Below the pieces are notes generated by a model. It made no database searches, was not told the DNA's origin, and saw only the letters and a list, made by a program, of their open reading frames with translations. Shown piece after piece: positions 17,778 through 26,633 of a DNA stretch of 64,000 nt. A program made the translations under genes and the position numbers. Source of the stretch: 40-80 sp040394775 (GTDB lineage Bacteria; Bacteroidota; Bacteroidia; Flavobacteriales_D; Crocinitomicaceae). The stretch lies in the NCBI GenBank assembly GCA_040394775.1, contig JBEBRN010000005.1, positions 1 through 64,000 on the forward strand, given 5' to 3'. Position 1 is the first letter of the stretch, and the number at the start of each line of letters is the position of its first letter.

Positions 17778-18833
17778 ATGAGAAAGGATTATAATTACGA
17801 TGTTTCCTATGAAACAAAAGAGAAAATGAATCGGAACATGGTCTATGTTGGCATATTCAGTATCATTATGATATTTGCCGGTTTAACCTCTGCTTATATC
17901 GTTTCAATGGGAGGATCATTTTGGGTAAAGTTTCCATTTCCTAGAGCCTTTTACTTCAGTACAACAGCTATTATATTAAGTAGTATCACCTACTCATTAA
18001 CAGTTAAGGCAGCTAAAAAGAAAAATGTTACGAGTACACGATTATTTATCTCCTTAACACTCCTATTAGGAATTATATTTTGCATTTTCCAGTTCAAAGG
18101 GTACAAACAGCTTCATAAACAAGGTGCTTTTGTTGTAAGTCCTATCGCTGTTATTGATGGCCGATATGGTGATTATTTTGAAGTTAAACAAAACGGACAC
18201 TTTGTCGAAGTAGATGGAAATGATTACCTATTACAAGGAAAGGTAATGAGTAATGAAGATATGAAGAAGTTACAAAACTACTTCAAAAACTTTGAAAAAA
18301 TTAAGGCGAATAAGACTCCTACTTTTAACAATCTAGATGGAGACTTTATTCTTTATTTTAAAAGTGAACCATTGCAATTAGTAGATGGTCATTTTATCCG
18401 TCCAGATGGAAAAGAATTACAGTCAATGGATTATCACCGATTAAAACAATTAAGTTGGAATGTTCGAGACGGTCGTGGTGATTTCTTTCACAAAGGTAAA
18501 TTAGGAAAAGACTTTAAAATCTATTTTAAAGGAAGAGAACTACAATATAAAGATAGATCTTTACTATTTCAAGGAAAAAAATTGAGCGTTCCGCTCCAAA
18601 ATAAACTAAATCAATCACAAGACACTGCAACTTCTTATCTATATGTAATTACTGCTTTGCATTTATTACATATATTAGTGACGTTAATTTATCTCATTAG
18701 AATGGTATCAATCTCATTCTCAGGTGATTTAGATGATAATAAATATCTAAAGCTAAAATTTGGTGGTACCTTTTGGCACTTTTTAGATATATTATGGATT
18801 TATTTGTTATTATTTTTAATTTTTATTCATTAA
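17778..18833 (+). CDS. Cytochrome c oxidase subunit III-like protein with large periplasmic insertion
   Basis: The protein has five membrane helices at about residues 22-42, 57-76, 88-106, 286-308 and 326-350. The last contains F-W-H-F-L-D-I-L-W-I-Y-L, typical of oxidase subunit III. Standard members of this type have about 195 residues. Here a soluble segment of about 170 residues (112-284) sits between helices 3 and 4, predicted on the periplasmic side. The segment looks like three diverged tandem repeats (about 131-172, 187-229 and 243-281), each with a D-G or K-D turn, then x-x-Q/D-G-K and a short helix ending K-L. The gene starts two bases after cyoE. Oxidase assignment is firm; the insert's role is unknown and could be docking of an electron donor. 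Confidence 0.88.
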   Translation: MRKDYNYDVSYETKEKMNRNMVYVGIFSIIMIFAGLTSAYIVSMGGSFWVKFPFPRAFYFSTTAIILSSITYSLTVKAAKKKNVTSTRLFISLTLLLGIIFCIFQFKGYKQLHKQGAFVVSPIAVIDGRYGDYFEVKQNGHFVEVDGNDYLLQGKVMSNEDMKKLQNYFKNFEKIKANKTPTFNNLDGDFILYFKSEPLQLVDGHFIRPDGKELQSMDYHRLKQLSWNVRDGRGDFFHKGKLGKDFKIYFKGRELQYKDRSLLFQGKKLSVPLQNKLNQSQDTATSYLYVITALHLLHILVTLIYLIRMVSISFSGDLDDNKYLKLKFGGTFWHFLDILWIYLLLFLIFIH

Positions 18834-18853
18834 ACTTGCAAAAAAAATAAAGT

Positions 18854-19906
18854 ATGGCTGAACTCGCTACAAGTAAAATAGACACATCAGAAAACTGGAA
18901 TGGAGGTGTTTCTCCATTTAAAGTAGGATATGGAAAAATTATGATGTGGTTTTTCTTATTATCTGATGCACTGACATTCGGAGGTTTCTTAGTCTCATTA
19001 GGATTTATGAGATATAGTGCTCAAGAAGCATGGCCAATTGGTGAAGAGACTTTTAACGGATTACCATTTTTAGGATCTGGTCACCCACTCTTTTATGTGG
19101 CCTTTATGACATTCTTATTGATCTTATCTTCGGTAACGATGGTATTAGCTGTTGAAGCTGGTCATAGAATGGATAGAAAAGGAGTGACAAAATGGTTATT
19201 TGCTACCATTATTGGTGGTATGATATTCGTTGGCTCACAAGCTTGGGAGTGGTCACACTTTATCCATGGAACAGAGTTTGGAAGAGTAGAATTAGCGGAT
19301 GGTTCCCTAGCAAATGTGGTAGAAGGACCAAACGGAAAATTAGTCTTTGGAGAAATCAAAAGTTTTCAAGTAACGGAAGCTGGAAGTGAATACAAAGCTG
19401 GACAACTTCTAACAGAAAAAGATTTAGACTTGGCTCACACTTGGGAGCACGCAGTTGTTGCTGGTCATATTCACGGAAACTCTATTCACTTAAGTGATGG
19501 ATCTATAGCTACTATCAATAAAGAAAAAGATCAAAACGTTCGTTTAGTTATTAAAAAAGAAGGTGGTAAATACGAAAGAGGTCAAGTAATAGATGGTGAA
19601 GACGCTATTAAGCAGTATTACGGTGCTTTCAATGACGGAACACCTACAAAAGTGACTTACGGAGCAAATATGAAAACCAATGAATATGGTCCAAAAGTAT
19701 ATGCGAACTTATTCTTCTTTATTACTGGTTTCCACGGTTTCCACGTTTCAATAGGTATCATTCTTAATATCATTATTTTCATTAATGTATTAAAAGGAAC
19801 GTATGAAAAGAGAAATCACTACGAAATGATTGAGAAATCAGGATTGTATTGGCACTTTGTCGATTTAGTATGGGTGTTTGTATTTACATTCTTCTACTTA
19901 ATCTGA
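18854..19906 (+). CDS. ctaE: Cytochrome c oxidase subunit III with periplasmic insertion
   Basis: This is the second subunit III gene of the cluster, 350 residues. Helices at about 30-50, 80-100, 113-132, 282-304 and 330-350 carry the hallmarks W-F-F-L-L-S-D-A, W-E-W-S-H-F and W-H-F-V-D-L-V-W-V-F-V-F. Between helices 3 and 4, residues 140-280 form a soluble, charged, probably periplasmic segment with D-G-S-L and D-G-S-I turns and a histidine-rich stretch (L-A-H-T-W-E-H-A-V-V-A-G-H-I-H). It is not obviously related in sequence to the insert in the preceding paralogue, although it lies in the same loop. The two subunit III genes are 20 bases apart and probably form one complex with subunits I and II encoded elsewhere. 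Confidence 0.9.
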   Translation: MAELATSKIDTSENWNGGVSPFKVGYGKIMMWFFLLSDALTFGGFLVSLGFMRYSAQEAWPIGEETFNGLPFLGSGHPLFYVAFMTFLLILSSVTMVLAVEAGHRMDRKGVTKWLFATIIGGMIFVGSQAWEWSHFIHGTEFGRVELADGSLANVVEGPNGKLVFGEIKSFQVTEAGSEYKAGQLLTEKDLDLAHTWEHAVVAGHIHGNSIHLSDGSIATINKEKDQNVRLVIKKEGGKYERGQVIDGEDAIKQYYGAFNDGTPTKVTYGANMKTNEYGPKVYANLFFFITGFHGFHVSIGIILNIIIFINVLKGTYEKRNHYEMIEKSGLYWHFVDLVWVFVFTFFYLI

Positions 19907-19936
19907 TTTTTATTACTAATTTTTAAACTTTAAGAT

Positions 19937-20311
19937 ATGTTAAGAGACGACATTTACGAATACGCAGTAGATCACAAGCACGGTGAAACTGAAGGAAAAA
20001 AAATAAGAAAGAAAATTTATCTAGTTACTATTATCTTATCTGTTATAACTACTGTAGAAGTTATTTTGGGTATGTATATTAAGAATGATGGTTCACTTAC
20101 TTGGCAATCTATCAAAACATTATTCATCTTGTTAACTGTCGTAAAAGCAGGATACATTGTCATGGTTTTCATGCACATGAATGATGAACATAGACATTTA
20201 AGAAAATTGATTCTATTTTCATACTATCTCTTTATCCTTGACCTGACAATACTATTATTACACGAAGGTTGGGTATATGGTCATGTATTGCAAACATACG
20301 GCGCATACTAA
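19937..20311 (+). CDS. Cytochrome c oxidase subunit IV family protein
   Basis: This is a small three-helix membrane protein of 124 residues. Helices fall at about 30-48, 59-78 and 91-113, with the family pattern V-E-V-I-L-G near helix 1 and K-A-G-Y-I-V-M-V-F-M-H-M-N-D-E spanning helix 2 and its exit loop. It is the assembly or stabilising subunit IV of the heme-copper oxidase whose subunit III genes lie just upstream (30 bases away). It is longer at its N terminus than the quinol-oxidase CyoD type, with a histidine-containing polar lead. It should be co-transcribed with the genes on either side. Confidence 0.9.
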   Translation: MLRDDIYEYAVDHKHGETEGKKIRKKIYLVTIILSVITTVEVILGMYIKNDGSLTWQSIKTLFILLTVVKAGYIVMVFMHMNDEHRHLRKLILFSYYLFILDLTILLLHEGWVYGHVLQTYGAY

Positions 20312-20324
20312 GTAACATTTTATA

Positions 20325-21023
20325 ATGGCTAAAAAAATTAAAGAAGCCGGCCGAACTAAGAAGCTAATAATGGCTTCATTAGTCTTCGGACCGGCTTTAA
20401 TATTGATATTTGTTTCTACACTTAAATGTGAACATAAATTCACACAGTTAGATTATTTCGGAGACATCCCTAGTTATCAAGCAACAACAATTGACGGCAA
20501 AACAATTACCAACGAAACCTTTAAAGGGAAAGTTGTCATGTACACGGTACTTAATGAATCGTGTCCAAAGGATTGTGCCATCAGTATTTGGGACGTTAAT
20601 CAGCAATTATTTCGAAAGTTAAAGGAAAACCCTGGTAAATTAAGAAATGTTAAAATTGTTTCTTTCGTTGTAGATAAAGACGGGAATCCTGTTGAAGACT
20701 TGGAGAATATGCGAAAAATCCTAGAATACAACGTATTGGAATACGACCCTGAAATTTGGATTCTAGCAAAAGGTGATGCAAATAACCTATATAATATCGA
20801 GCACAATAAACACAATCTATCCACCATTGAAGGGGATGAATATTTCAATGGAAAAGCCTATTATTCTCTGCTTCTACTAGCTGATCAGGATAATAAACTG
20901 CGAATGGTGTTAAAAGGAGATTCCGAATCAATGGTACGTAAATTCCATCAGTACATGACCTTATTAATTAAGCAAAATGATAAGGAAAGGTTTAAAAGAA
21001 TGGAAGCGGAAGATAAAAAGTAA
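20325..21023 (+). CDS. SCO1/SenC family protein, copper delivery to cytochrome oxidase
   Basis: This is a membrane-anchored thioredoxin-fold protein (helix at 15-33) that should help insert copper into the CuA site of the oxidase encoded upstream. The copper-binding pair is C80-P-K-D-C84 in the expected C-x3-C spacing. The third ligand of canonical SCO proteins, a histidine before the penultimate strand, is not where expected: the aligned segment reads A-Y179-Y180-S-L-L-L. Copper binding may thus differ, or the protein may act as a thiol reductase. It lies 13 bases after the subunit IV gene and ends the cluster. The family call is firm from context, fold pattern and the cysteine pair. Confidence 0.85.
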   Translation: MAKKIKEAGRTKKLIMASLVFGPALILIFVSTLKCEHKFTQLDYFGDIPSYQATTIDGKTITNETFKGKVVMYTVLNESCPKDCAISIWDVNQQLFRKLKENPGKLRNVKIVSFVVDKDGNPVEDLENMRKILEYNVLEYDPEIWILAKGDANNLYNIEHNKHNLSTIEGDEYFNGKAYYSLLLLADQDNKLRMVLKGDSESMVRKFHQYMTLLIKQNDKERFKRMEAEDKK

Positions 21024-21057
21024 GCGGCAACTATAAACAAGCACTAGAAATCCTGTT

Positions 21058-21813
21058 TTATATCCCGTACAGCGATTTTAAAGGCGCTTCTACTATCTCA
21101 CGGCACTTTCTCTTTAAATCCAAAACGCTCGCTTCTTGCACCTCCTCTTTTGAAATAAACGGATGGATAATTGCTTCGGCTACTCCTGGTCGTGCAACAG
21201 ATATTAATTTACCCGTATCACCCACAAGTTTAAAGTTACGAGTAAACGTTACCGGTAAAATACCAATATTCTCGTTCTTCGCTAATTCAAATGCTCCGTT
21301 TTTAAATGGGGCTAATCTTGGTGCGTAACCATCAATTATACCGCCTTCAGGAAAAATAGCAATCGACATTCCCTCGCCAATAAGCTTTCTTCCTTTGATA
21401 ATAGCTTCAGCAGACTTTCTGCGATTATTTCGATAGACAGGAATATGATAGTATTTAAATAGAATACCAAATACAGGAATAGTTAATAGTTCTGATTTCC
21501 CCATAAAAACAAAAGGATGATTGGGGAAAATTTTAAACATTAAGAAAACATCCAAAAAAGAAGTATGGTTTGAAATAATAATAAAAGGCTCGTCTGGAAT
21601 AAGCGTATTAAAATTGGTCTTCTTCAGAAATATAAATGTAAAAAAGTTTAAGGTATAAGCCCAAATGACATGTAATAAATATGTAAATTTGTCATTCTTT
21701 ATTACATGAAAACCTAATAAAAAAAGTGGATAAAGCACCACGAAAATAACGACAAACACAAGCATAAAATATAGCTTATAGAGTAAATAAAATATATTTT
21801 TTAAAAGGCTCAT
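21058..21813 (-). CDS. plsC: 1-acyl-sn-glycerol-3-phosphate acyltransferase
   Basis: PlsC family acyltransferases add the second acyl chain to lysophosphatidic acid at the cytoplasmic membrane. The 251-residue protein has a long N-terminal membrane region (two helices up to residue 65), the catalytic H83-T-S-F-L-D88 (HX4D) motif, V-Y-R-N-N-R near residue 126, and F-P-E-G-G in motif III. It is transcribed divergently from trpS with 59 bases between the two start codons; a TAATTTTA box lies on this strand in that gap. Another Bacteroidota PlsC-like function, such as an ornithine-lipid acyltransferase, cannot be excluded. Confidence 0.88.
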   Translation of the reverse strand: MSLLKNIFYLLYKLYFMLVFVVIFVVLYPLFLLGFHVIKNDKFTYLLHVIWAYTLNFFTFIFLKKTNFNTLIPDEPFIIISNHTSFLDVFLMFKIFPNHPFVFMGKSELLTIPVFGILFKYYHIPVYRNNRRKSAEAIIKGRKLIGEGMSIAIFPEGGIIDGYAPRLAPFKNGAFELAKNENIGILPVTFTRNFKLVGDTGKLISVARPGVAEAIIHPFISKEEVQEASVLDLKRKCREIVEAPLKSLYGI

Positions 21814-21828
21814 AGCGATATAAAATTA

Positions 21829-21855
21829 TTGTCAACCAATAAATGCTTAATTTTG
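21829..21855 (+). promoter_or_regulatory. Promoter of trpS (TTG, 16-base spacer, TAATTTTG)
   Basis: TTG at 21829-21831 and TAATTTTG at 21848-21855 fit the Bacteroidota -33/-7 pair. Transcription would start near 21861, giving a leader of about 12 bases. The same 59-base gap must also hold the divergent plsC promoter. Confidence 0.5.
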
Positions 21856-21872
21856 GTAAAATTAAAAAATAA

Positions 21873-22841
21873 ATGGCACGAATACTATCAGGAATTCAAA
21901 GTACAGGAACACCTCACTTAGGTAATATTTTAGGAGCAATCTATCCAGCTATACAACATGCTCATAAACAGGAGAATGATTCCTTTTTGTTTATCGCTAA
22001 TCTTCATACTTTAACACAAATAAAGGATGCCGAAATAATCAAACAAAATACGTATGCTGCTGCAGCCACCTGGTTAGCTTTCGGATTAGATCCTGAGAAA
22101 ACAGTCTTCTACCGTCAAAGTGATGTGCCGCACGTAACAGAATTAACGTGGTATTTGACTTGCTATTTTCCTTTTACAAGATTGTCTTTAGCACATGGCT
22201 TTAAAGATAAACAAGACGTACTTCAAGATGTAAACGCTGGTTTATTCATGTATCCTATGTTAATGGCAGCCGATATTCTAATGTACGACGCTGCATATGT
22301 TCCAGTTGGTAAAGATCAATTGCAGCACCTTGAGATTGCGAGAGATGTTGCTTCACGTTTCAACAACATCCATGGGGAAACATTTGTTTTACCTCAAGCA
22401 CTTATTCAGGATGATATTATGACCGTTCCTGGAATAGATGGCAACAAAATGAGCAAATCACGCAACAATACCATCAATATTTTTGCAACAGATAAAGAAC
22501 TAAAAAAACAAGTCATGTCTATTCAAACAGATTCCAAGGCATTGGAAGAAGTAAAGAATCCAGATGAATGTAATGTCTATAATATCTATAAGCTGATTTG
22601 TTCGGAAGAAGAAAATGAACAAATGCGCCAAAATTATTTAAAAGGAGGTTATGGTTACGGTCATGCCAAAACAGCCCTTTACAATCTGATTTTAACAAAA
22701 TTCGAAAATCAACGCATCCTTTTCAATGAATATATGAGCCATCCTGAAAAACTGGAAGAAATATTGATGATGGGAGCGAAAAAAGCATCTCAGGTATCAT
22801 TAGAAGTACTAAAACGTGTGCGTGAAAAATTGGGACTTTAA
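21873..22841 (+). CDS. trpS: Tryptophanyl-tRNA synthetase
   Basis: TrpRS charges tRNA-Trp with tryptophan in the cytoplasm. The 322-residue class I enzyme carries the HIGH-equivalent T13-P-H15-L-G17-N, the tryptophan-site region around D132-A-A-D-I-L-M-Y-D, V-P-V-G-K-D-Q, and the K192-M-S-K-S196 loop. Length is normal for bacterial TrpRS. Its last codons overlap the start of the following solute-binding lipoprotein gene, so the two are translationally coupled. A minimal promoter lies directly upstream. I see no sign of a T-box or trp leader peptide in the short 5' region. Confidence 0.97.
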   Translation: MARILSGIQSTGTPHLGNILGAIYPAIQHAHKQENDSFLFIANLHTLTQIKDAEIIKQNTYAAAATWLAFGLDPEKTVFYRQSDVPHVTELTWYLTCYFPFTRLSLAHGFKDKQDVLQDVNAGLFMYPMLMAADILMYDAAYVPVGKDQLQHLEIARDVASRFNNIHGETFVLPQALIQDDIMTVPGIDGNKMSKSRNNTINIFATDKELKKQVMSIQTDSKALEEVKNPDECNVYNIYKLICSEEENEQMRQNYLKGGYGYGHAKTALYNLILTKFENQRILFNEYMSHPEKLEEILMMGAKKASQVSLEVLKRVREKLGL

Positions 22842-24198
22842 ATATCGATGGAGTATCATACTATTGCTACTAATTGCTTCTTGTTCTGATTCAAAAAATA
22901 GTTCATTCTTAGAATCAGACAATAACGTTATATCGATAGCTACCGATGAGAATTTAAAATCATTTAATTTCTACAGTAACAATGTATTTTCAAAATTTAT
23001 CAAAGATTTAGTTTGTGAACCTATCTTTTACTACAATGCAACTACAAAAAAGGCAACTTCAACAATTATTTCTTCTTACAAATGGGTGCATGAAAGTGAA
23101 ATTGAGCTAACCATACTGCCAACTGTATATTTTCAGAATAATCAACGTCACAAATTATATAAAGAACGAAAATTAACACCAAAAGACATTGCGCATTCTA
23201 TTCTTTTACAAAAAGAAAATACTAGTTATCCAGAGGTAAGAAAATTCCTCGAGACGTTTGAAAAAATAACACAAAAAGGAAAAGATGTGCTAGTTATTAG
23301 CCTTAAAAAGAGTGTTGATCCACAAGTATTTCTATTAGAGTTTGCCTCTATTGAAATTCCAGTTGTTCCGGTTGAAGTAGAAAAGATTAGTTCTCTAAAA
23401 GATGTCGTTGGTAATGGCTTATATTCATTAGATGTCATCGCAGAGAATCAAATTCGACTGAAGTTATTTAAACGCCACACTAAAATAAAAGCTTTAGGAA
23501 ATAAAAGCATTATTCTACCCAAAGGATATTTAATCAATCTTGACATACCACACAATAAGCAGTTTCAACTACTAAAAGAAAAATCTGTAGATGGAATTAT
23601 AACATCCTCTATTTCAGTATTTATAAAGAAAATAAATCAGATTAAAAATACTTTTGGCAATATGATTATTCGGAAGGAAGATGAGCTTCACATAGCTGCC
23701 TTTAATTTTGAAAAGTCTTTCACTTCCAACTATTCAAACATTGAGTACATCAAAAAATTGATAGATCCAACAGCATATAATCAAGTGTATTGTAACAATC
23801 AGCTAAATACCTTTTATTCAATTTACGATTTAGAAGATTTTAGTGGGAATACGATTTCTTCTTTAACGGTCAATTTTGAATGTGATGAAAAATTCAAAAA
23901 TTATATCTTGACAAAATTTAATGAAAAAAATATTAACTTACAGCATACAGACACTCCTGACTTATCGATTTACAAGCTTATAACGCCCACAAATAACAGT
24001 CAGATGATTAATCAATATATCTATCGTAAATATATTTCCTTGGGCTTTATAAACAATGAAAAAGTAGCAAAAGAAGCGAGTATAAAACTATTTCAACCCA
24101 TCAAATACATTTTATTCAATCGAAACATAAAATTTAGAAATGATTCTTTTGAAACTAGAAATGATTTTTCTAGTGTTTACAAGTACGAAGATTGGTAA
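22822..24198 (+). CDS. Extracellular solute-binding lipoprotein, ABC peptide transporter family 5
   Basis: This is a lipoprotein of the SBP_bac_5 family, which usually delivers peptides or nickel to ABC importers. The signal peptide runs K-Y-R-W then a leucine-rich stretch and the lipobox I-A-S-C with lipidated C21. The segment L-T-P-K-D-I-A-H-S, about residue 112, is a family hallmark, followed by the usual alpha/beta pattern. The only starts before the signal peptide are GTG codons at 22816 and 22822, both inside trpS; I use 22822. No ABC permease or ATPase gene follows, so either they lie elsewhere or this is an orphan binding protein. At about 459 residues it is shorter than typical family members (500-550). 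Confidence 0.8.
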   Translation: MKNWDFKYRWSIILLLLIASCSDSKNSSFLESDNNVISIATDENLKSFNFYSNNVFSKFIKDLVCEPIFYYNATTKKATSTIISSYKWVHESEIELTILPTVYFQNNQRHKLYKERKLTPKDIAHSILLQKENTSYPEVRKFLETFEKITQKGKDVLVISLKKSVDPQVFLLEFASIEIPVVPVEVEKISSLKDVVGNGLYSLDVIAENQIRLKLFKRHTKIKALGNKSIILPKGYLINLDIPHNKQFQLLKEKSVDGIITSSISVFIKKINQIKNTFGNMIIRKEDELHIAAFNFEKSFTSNYSNIEYIKKLIDPTAYNQVYCNNQLNTFYSIYDLEDFSGNTISSLTVNFECDEKFKNYILTKFNEKNINLQHTDTPDLSIYKLITPTNNSQMINQYIYRKYISLGFINNEKVAKEASIKLFQPIKYILFNRNIKFRNDSFETRNDFSSVYKYEDW

Positions 24199-24205
24199 AA
24201 AGATT

Positions 24206-25654
24206 CTAATTAGAAATTACACTTTCCTCTGCAACACTTTTATTTTTCAATGCCTGCTCCATCGCAATAAACATTGCCGAAATACCAAAAATAGGTACGG
24301 CAGCTTTATCTGTATCGAGGTAGTTATTTAAGAAAGCATGAATAAAATAGGTCGACAAGGCTAAAATCATTGACAACACTAGTATTTTTTGCTCCCGATC
24401 TTCTAATCTATAATAAAGCATAATTCCTTTATAAAATATCATGGAGACAAAAAACACAAAAGTAATTAATCCAAAAATACCTGTCTCTGAAAGTGTTCCT
24501 AGGTACTCGCTGTGTGCATTTCCACCATCACCAAAGTCGGTAGAAATAATCGTCTTGTTCTCCGGACGTTGAAAAGGAGCGTACTCAAAAGCATACGTAC
24601 CTGGTCCAAATCCTGTCCAAGGTTTTTCCTGAAACATTTGTATGGCAGAGCTCCAACGATTAATTCGTTCTAAGTTGGAAGCATCCGAAGTAACATTCGT
24701 TGAGCTTTGTAATCGCTCTCCAAAATTTTCGGTGGTGTGCTCCTTCTTATTTTTTGACATGGCATACGAAATATCATTCCAGTTAAAAAGTACTACAACA
24801 AGCGCCATCATAAACACGACAAACAAATACGAGAACTTGACTCTATAATGAATCAGTGCCCATACTCCTAATGCAGCTACAACACTTAACCATGCCGCTC
24901 TTGTTAGAGAAAAATAAAGCCCCGCTATATTAATGATGATTAATCCCGCTATCATCATATTAAGCAACGGACTATACTTTTTACTAAAGAACAGTCCTAA
25001 CAAAAGATACAAAGAGAAAGCAACCATTGCACCATAAATGGTGTGATCTTTAAAAAGTGGAGACATTACCCAGTGCGATTCTTTCTCCCCAAAATCATAC
25101 ATCGAGTGACGAATAAGGGTGTAGATCATAGCAATGGTCATACCGATAACGAAAAGCCATAAGGCCATTTTTATATTTTTCTTATCCTCAAAAACTTTTG
25201 TTCCAAACCCAATCATAGGGATGACAAACCACAGTTTAACTAATAAGAACTTAAAACTAACCAGTGGATGCGTACTTAATATTGCCGTTATCAAGAGAAC
25301 CAATAAGTAGCTCACTAAAGAGATAACGATTAAATTTCTTCGTAAATATGTCGGAAATGTTTTTGATAGAAAACTTTGCCAAATAAGAAGTAATAGTAGG
25401 CCAAAAAGAAGTGGTTCTGTTGGGATAAACAATCCAAAACTATCCGTGAATTCCTCTATATTAAATGAAAGAGGAGTAAGAAAAAAAAGTGCTAGGAAAG
25501 TGATATTTGTATGAAAAATTGCCACATAAATAGCCATTAGTCCTAATGGAAAGGCTAATAATGGCAAGTTATCCATATAAATAAATACCGCTACAACTGC
25601 AAAAAACAATGTAAACGTAGCAACTCTCCCTATTTTATCCCAAATTGAAAGCAA
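24206..25654 (-). CDS. O-antigen ligase / Wzy family polysaccharide protein
   Basis: This is an integral membrane protein of 482 residues with about twelve helices, Pfam Wzy_C type. The large periplasmic loop holds the family signature W-T-G-F-G-P-G-T, then G-N-A-H-S-E-Y-L-G-T-L-S-E-T-G-I-F-G-L, including the conserved catalytic-type histidine. It either ligates O-antigen or capsule to its acceptor or polymerises repeat units; sequence alone does not settle which. It directly follows the Wzz-like chain-length gene (1 base between stop and start), which supports a polysaccharide assembly role. The rest of the minus-strand run (nadD, gmk, yicC) is housekeeping, so the pair may be a conserved insertion in that operon. 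Confidence 0.85.
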   Translation of the reverse strand: MLSIWDKIGRVATFTLFFAVVAVFIYMDNLPLLAFPLGLMAIYVAIFHTNITFLALFFLTPLSFNIEEFTDSFGLFIPTEPLLFGLLLLLIWQSFLSKTFPTYLRRNLIVISLVSYLLVLLITAILSTHPLVSFKFLLVKLWFVIPMIGFGTKVFEDKKNIKMALWLFVIGMTIAMIYTLIRHSMYDFGEKESHWVMSPLFKDHTIYGAMVAFSLYLLLGLFFSKKYSPLLNMMIAGLIIINIAGLYFSLTRAAWLSVVAALGVWALIHYRVKFSYLFVVFMMALVVVLFNWNDISYAMSKNKKEHTTENFGERLQSSTNVTSDASNLERINRWSSAIQMFQEKPWTGFGPGTYAFEYAPFQRPENKTIISTDFGDGGNAHSEYLGTLSETGIFGLITFVFFVSMIFYKGIMLYYRLEDREQKILVLSMILALSTYFIHAFLNNYLDTDKAAVPIFGISAMFIAMEQALKNKSVAEESVISN

Positions 25655-25655
25655 G

Positions 25656-26630
25656 TTATGCGATTTTACGAAGTTCTTTAATACGATCCACTATTAAGAA
25701 ATAGAAAACAGAGAAAACGAACGTTGCTACCATTGCAATAAGAACAATAAGCATTTTCTTAGGTGTATGTTTCTTATCAGCTTTCTCAGCTTTCTCTACC
25801 ACAAACTTATGGTTGAAGTCTGCGTAAGCATCTGATTCTGCTTGCTCAAAAACAGCTTCAAAATCAGATAATTTTACCATTTTTTCTTCTAAAAACATGG
25901 CTAAGGCATCGTATTCAGCACCATATTTTAGATTGACATCAATTTTATCTTTAAAGAAAAGCTTGTCATCAACACTCTTGGAATCAAGATATGCACCAAA
26001 TAAATTTGCTCTCGCTTCTGACGAAACAACACCAAGCACAGAAAGTGTGTCTAGTTTAGTAGAAAGTTCTTTAATGTTACGTTCTAACATTTTACGTTTA
26101 CGGATGTTAATTTCAAATGCTGGAATAGTACGCTCTTTAATCATCTCGTTTTTCACAGAGTCATATAAATCGACGATCTTATTGGCAATATCTGCTGCTA
26201 ATTGAGGATCTCTATCTAATACATCAATTTGAATAGAACTGTATTTTGTACGTTGAAATTGAATGTGCTCATCGTAAGCCTTACCGAGTTTATATTTCTT
26301 ATAAGGATCATTCGATTTGATTTCATAATGATTCATCAAATCAAAACGGTTGACTACCAAATCTCGTATTTTAGAAGACTTTAAAATCTGAAGCATCTGT
26401 TCTGATTGCCCATCCTCTCCAAAATCCATCGCAGCTGCTTTCGCATTTCGTTGTACATCAAACGAAACAGTACTCGTCGCCGTTGGATATATAATTGCCG
26501 TTGACAAAAACAAAGGAGTTATCATAAAAGACACTACTAAAGCAATGATGGCTCCTATTCCCGTTATGACAATGATTGGCTTTCTTTTTGTCCATAAAAA
26601 AACAACTAAATTATTCCTTCCTTCTTCCAT
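25656..26630 (-). CDS. Wzz-type polysaccharide chain-length determinant
   Basis: This is a polysaccharide co-polymerase of 324 residues. It has an N-terminal helix (about 16-38), a proline-containing Wzz segment (S-T-A-I-I-Y-P-T-A), a long coiled-coil periplasmic domain with Q-L-A-A-D-I-A-N-K-I-V-D-L-Y and R-K-R-K-M-L-E-R-N, and a C-terminal helix (about 295-315). No BY-kinase domain is fused. It should set the length of the polymer handled by the ligase/polymerase encoded one base downstream. It lies 3 bases after nadD in the same minus-strand unit. Assignment rests on topology and the Wzz/GumC-like sequence pattern. Confidence 0.88.
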   Translation of the reverse strand: MEEGRNNLVVFLWTKRKPIIVITGIGAIIALVVSFMITPLFLSTAIIYPTATSTVSFDVQRNAKAAAMDFGEDGQSEQMLQILKSSKIRDLVVNRFDLMNHYEIKSNDPYKKYKLGKAYDEHIQFQRTKYSSIQIDVLDRDPQLAADIANKIVDLYDSVKNEMIKERTIPAFEINIRKRKMLERNIKELSTKLDTLSVLGVVSSEARANLFGAYLDSKSVDDKLFFKDKIDVNLKYGAEYDALAMFLEEKMVKLSDFEAVFEQAESDAYADFNHKFVVEKAEKADKKHTPKKMLIVLIAMVATFVFSVFYFLIVDRIKELRKIA

Positions 26631-26633
26631 TTT

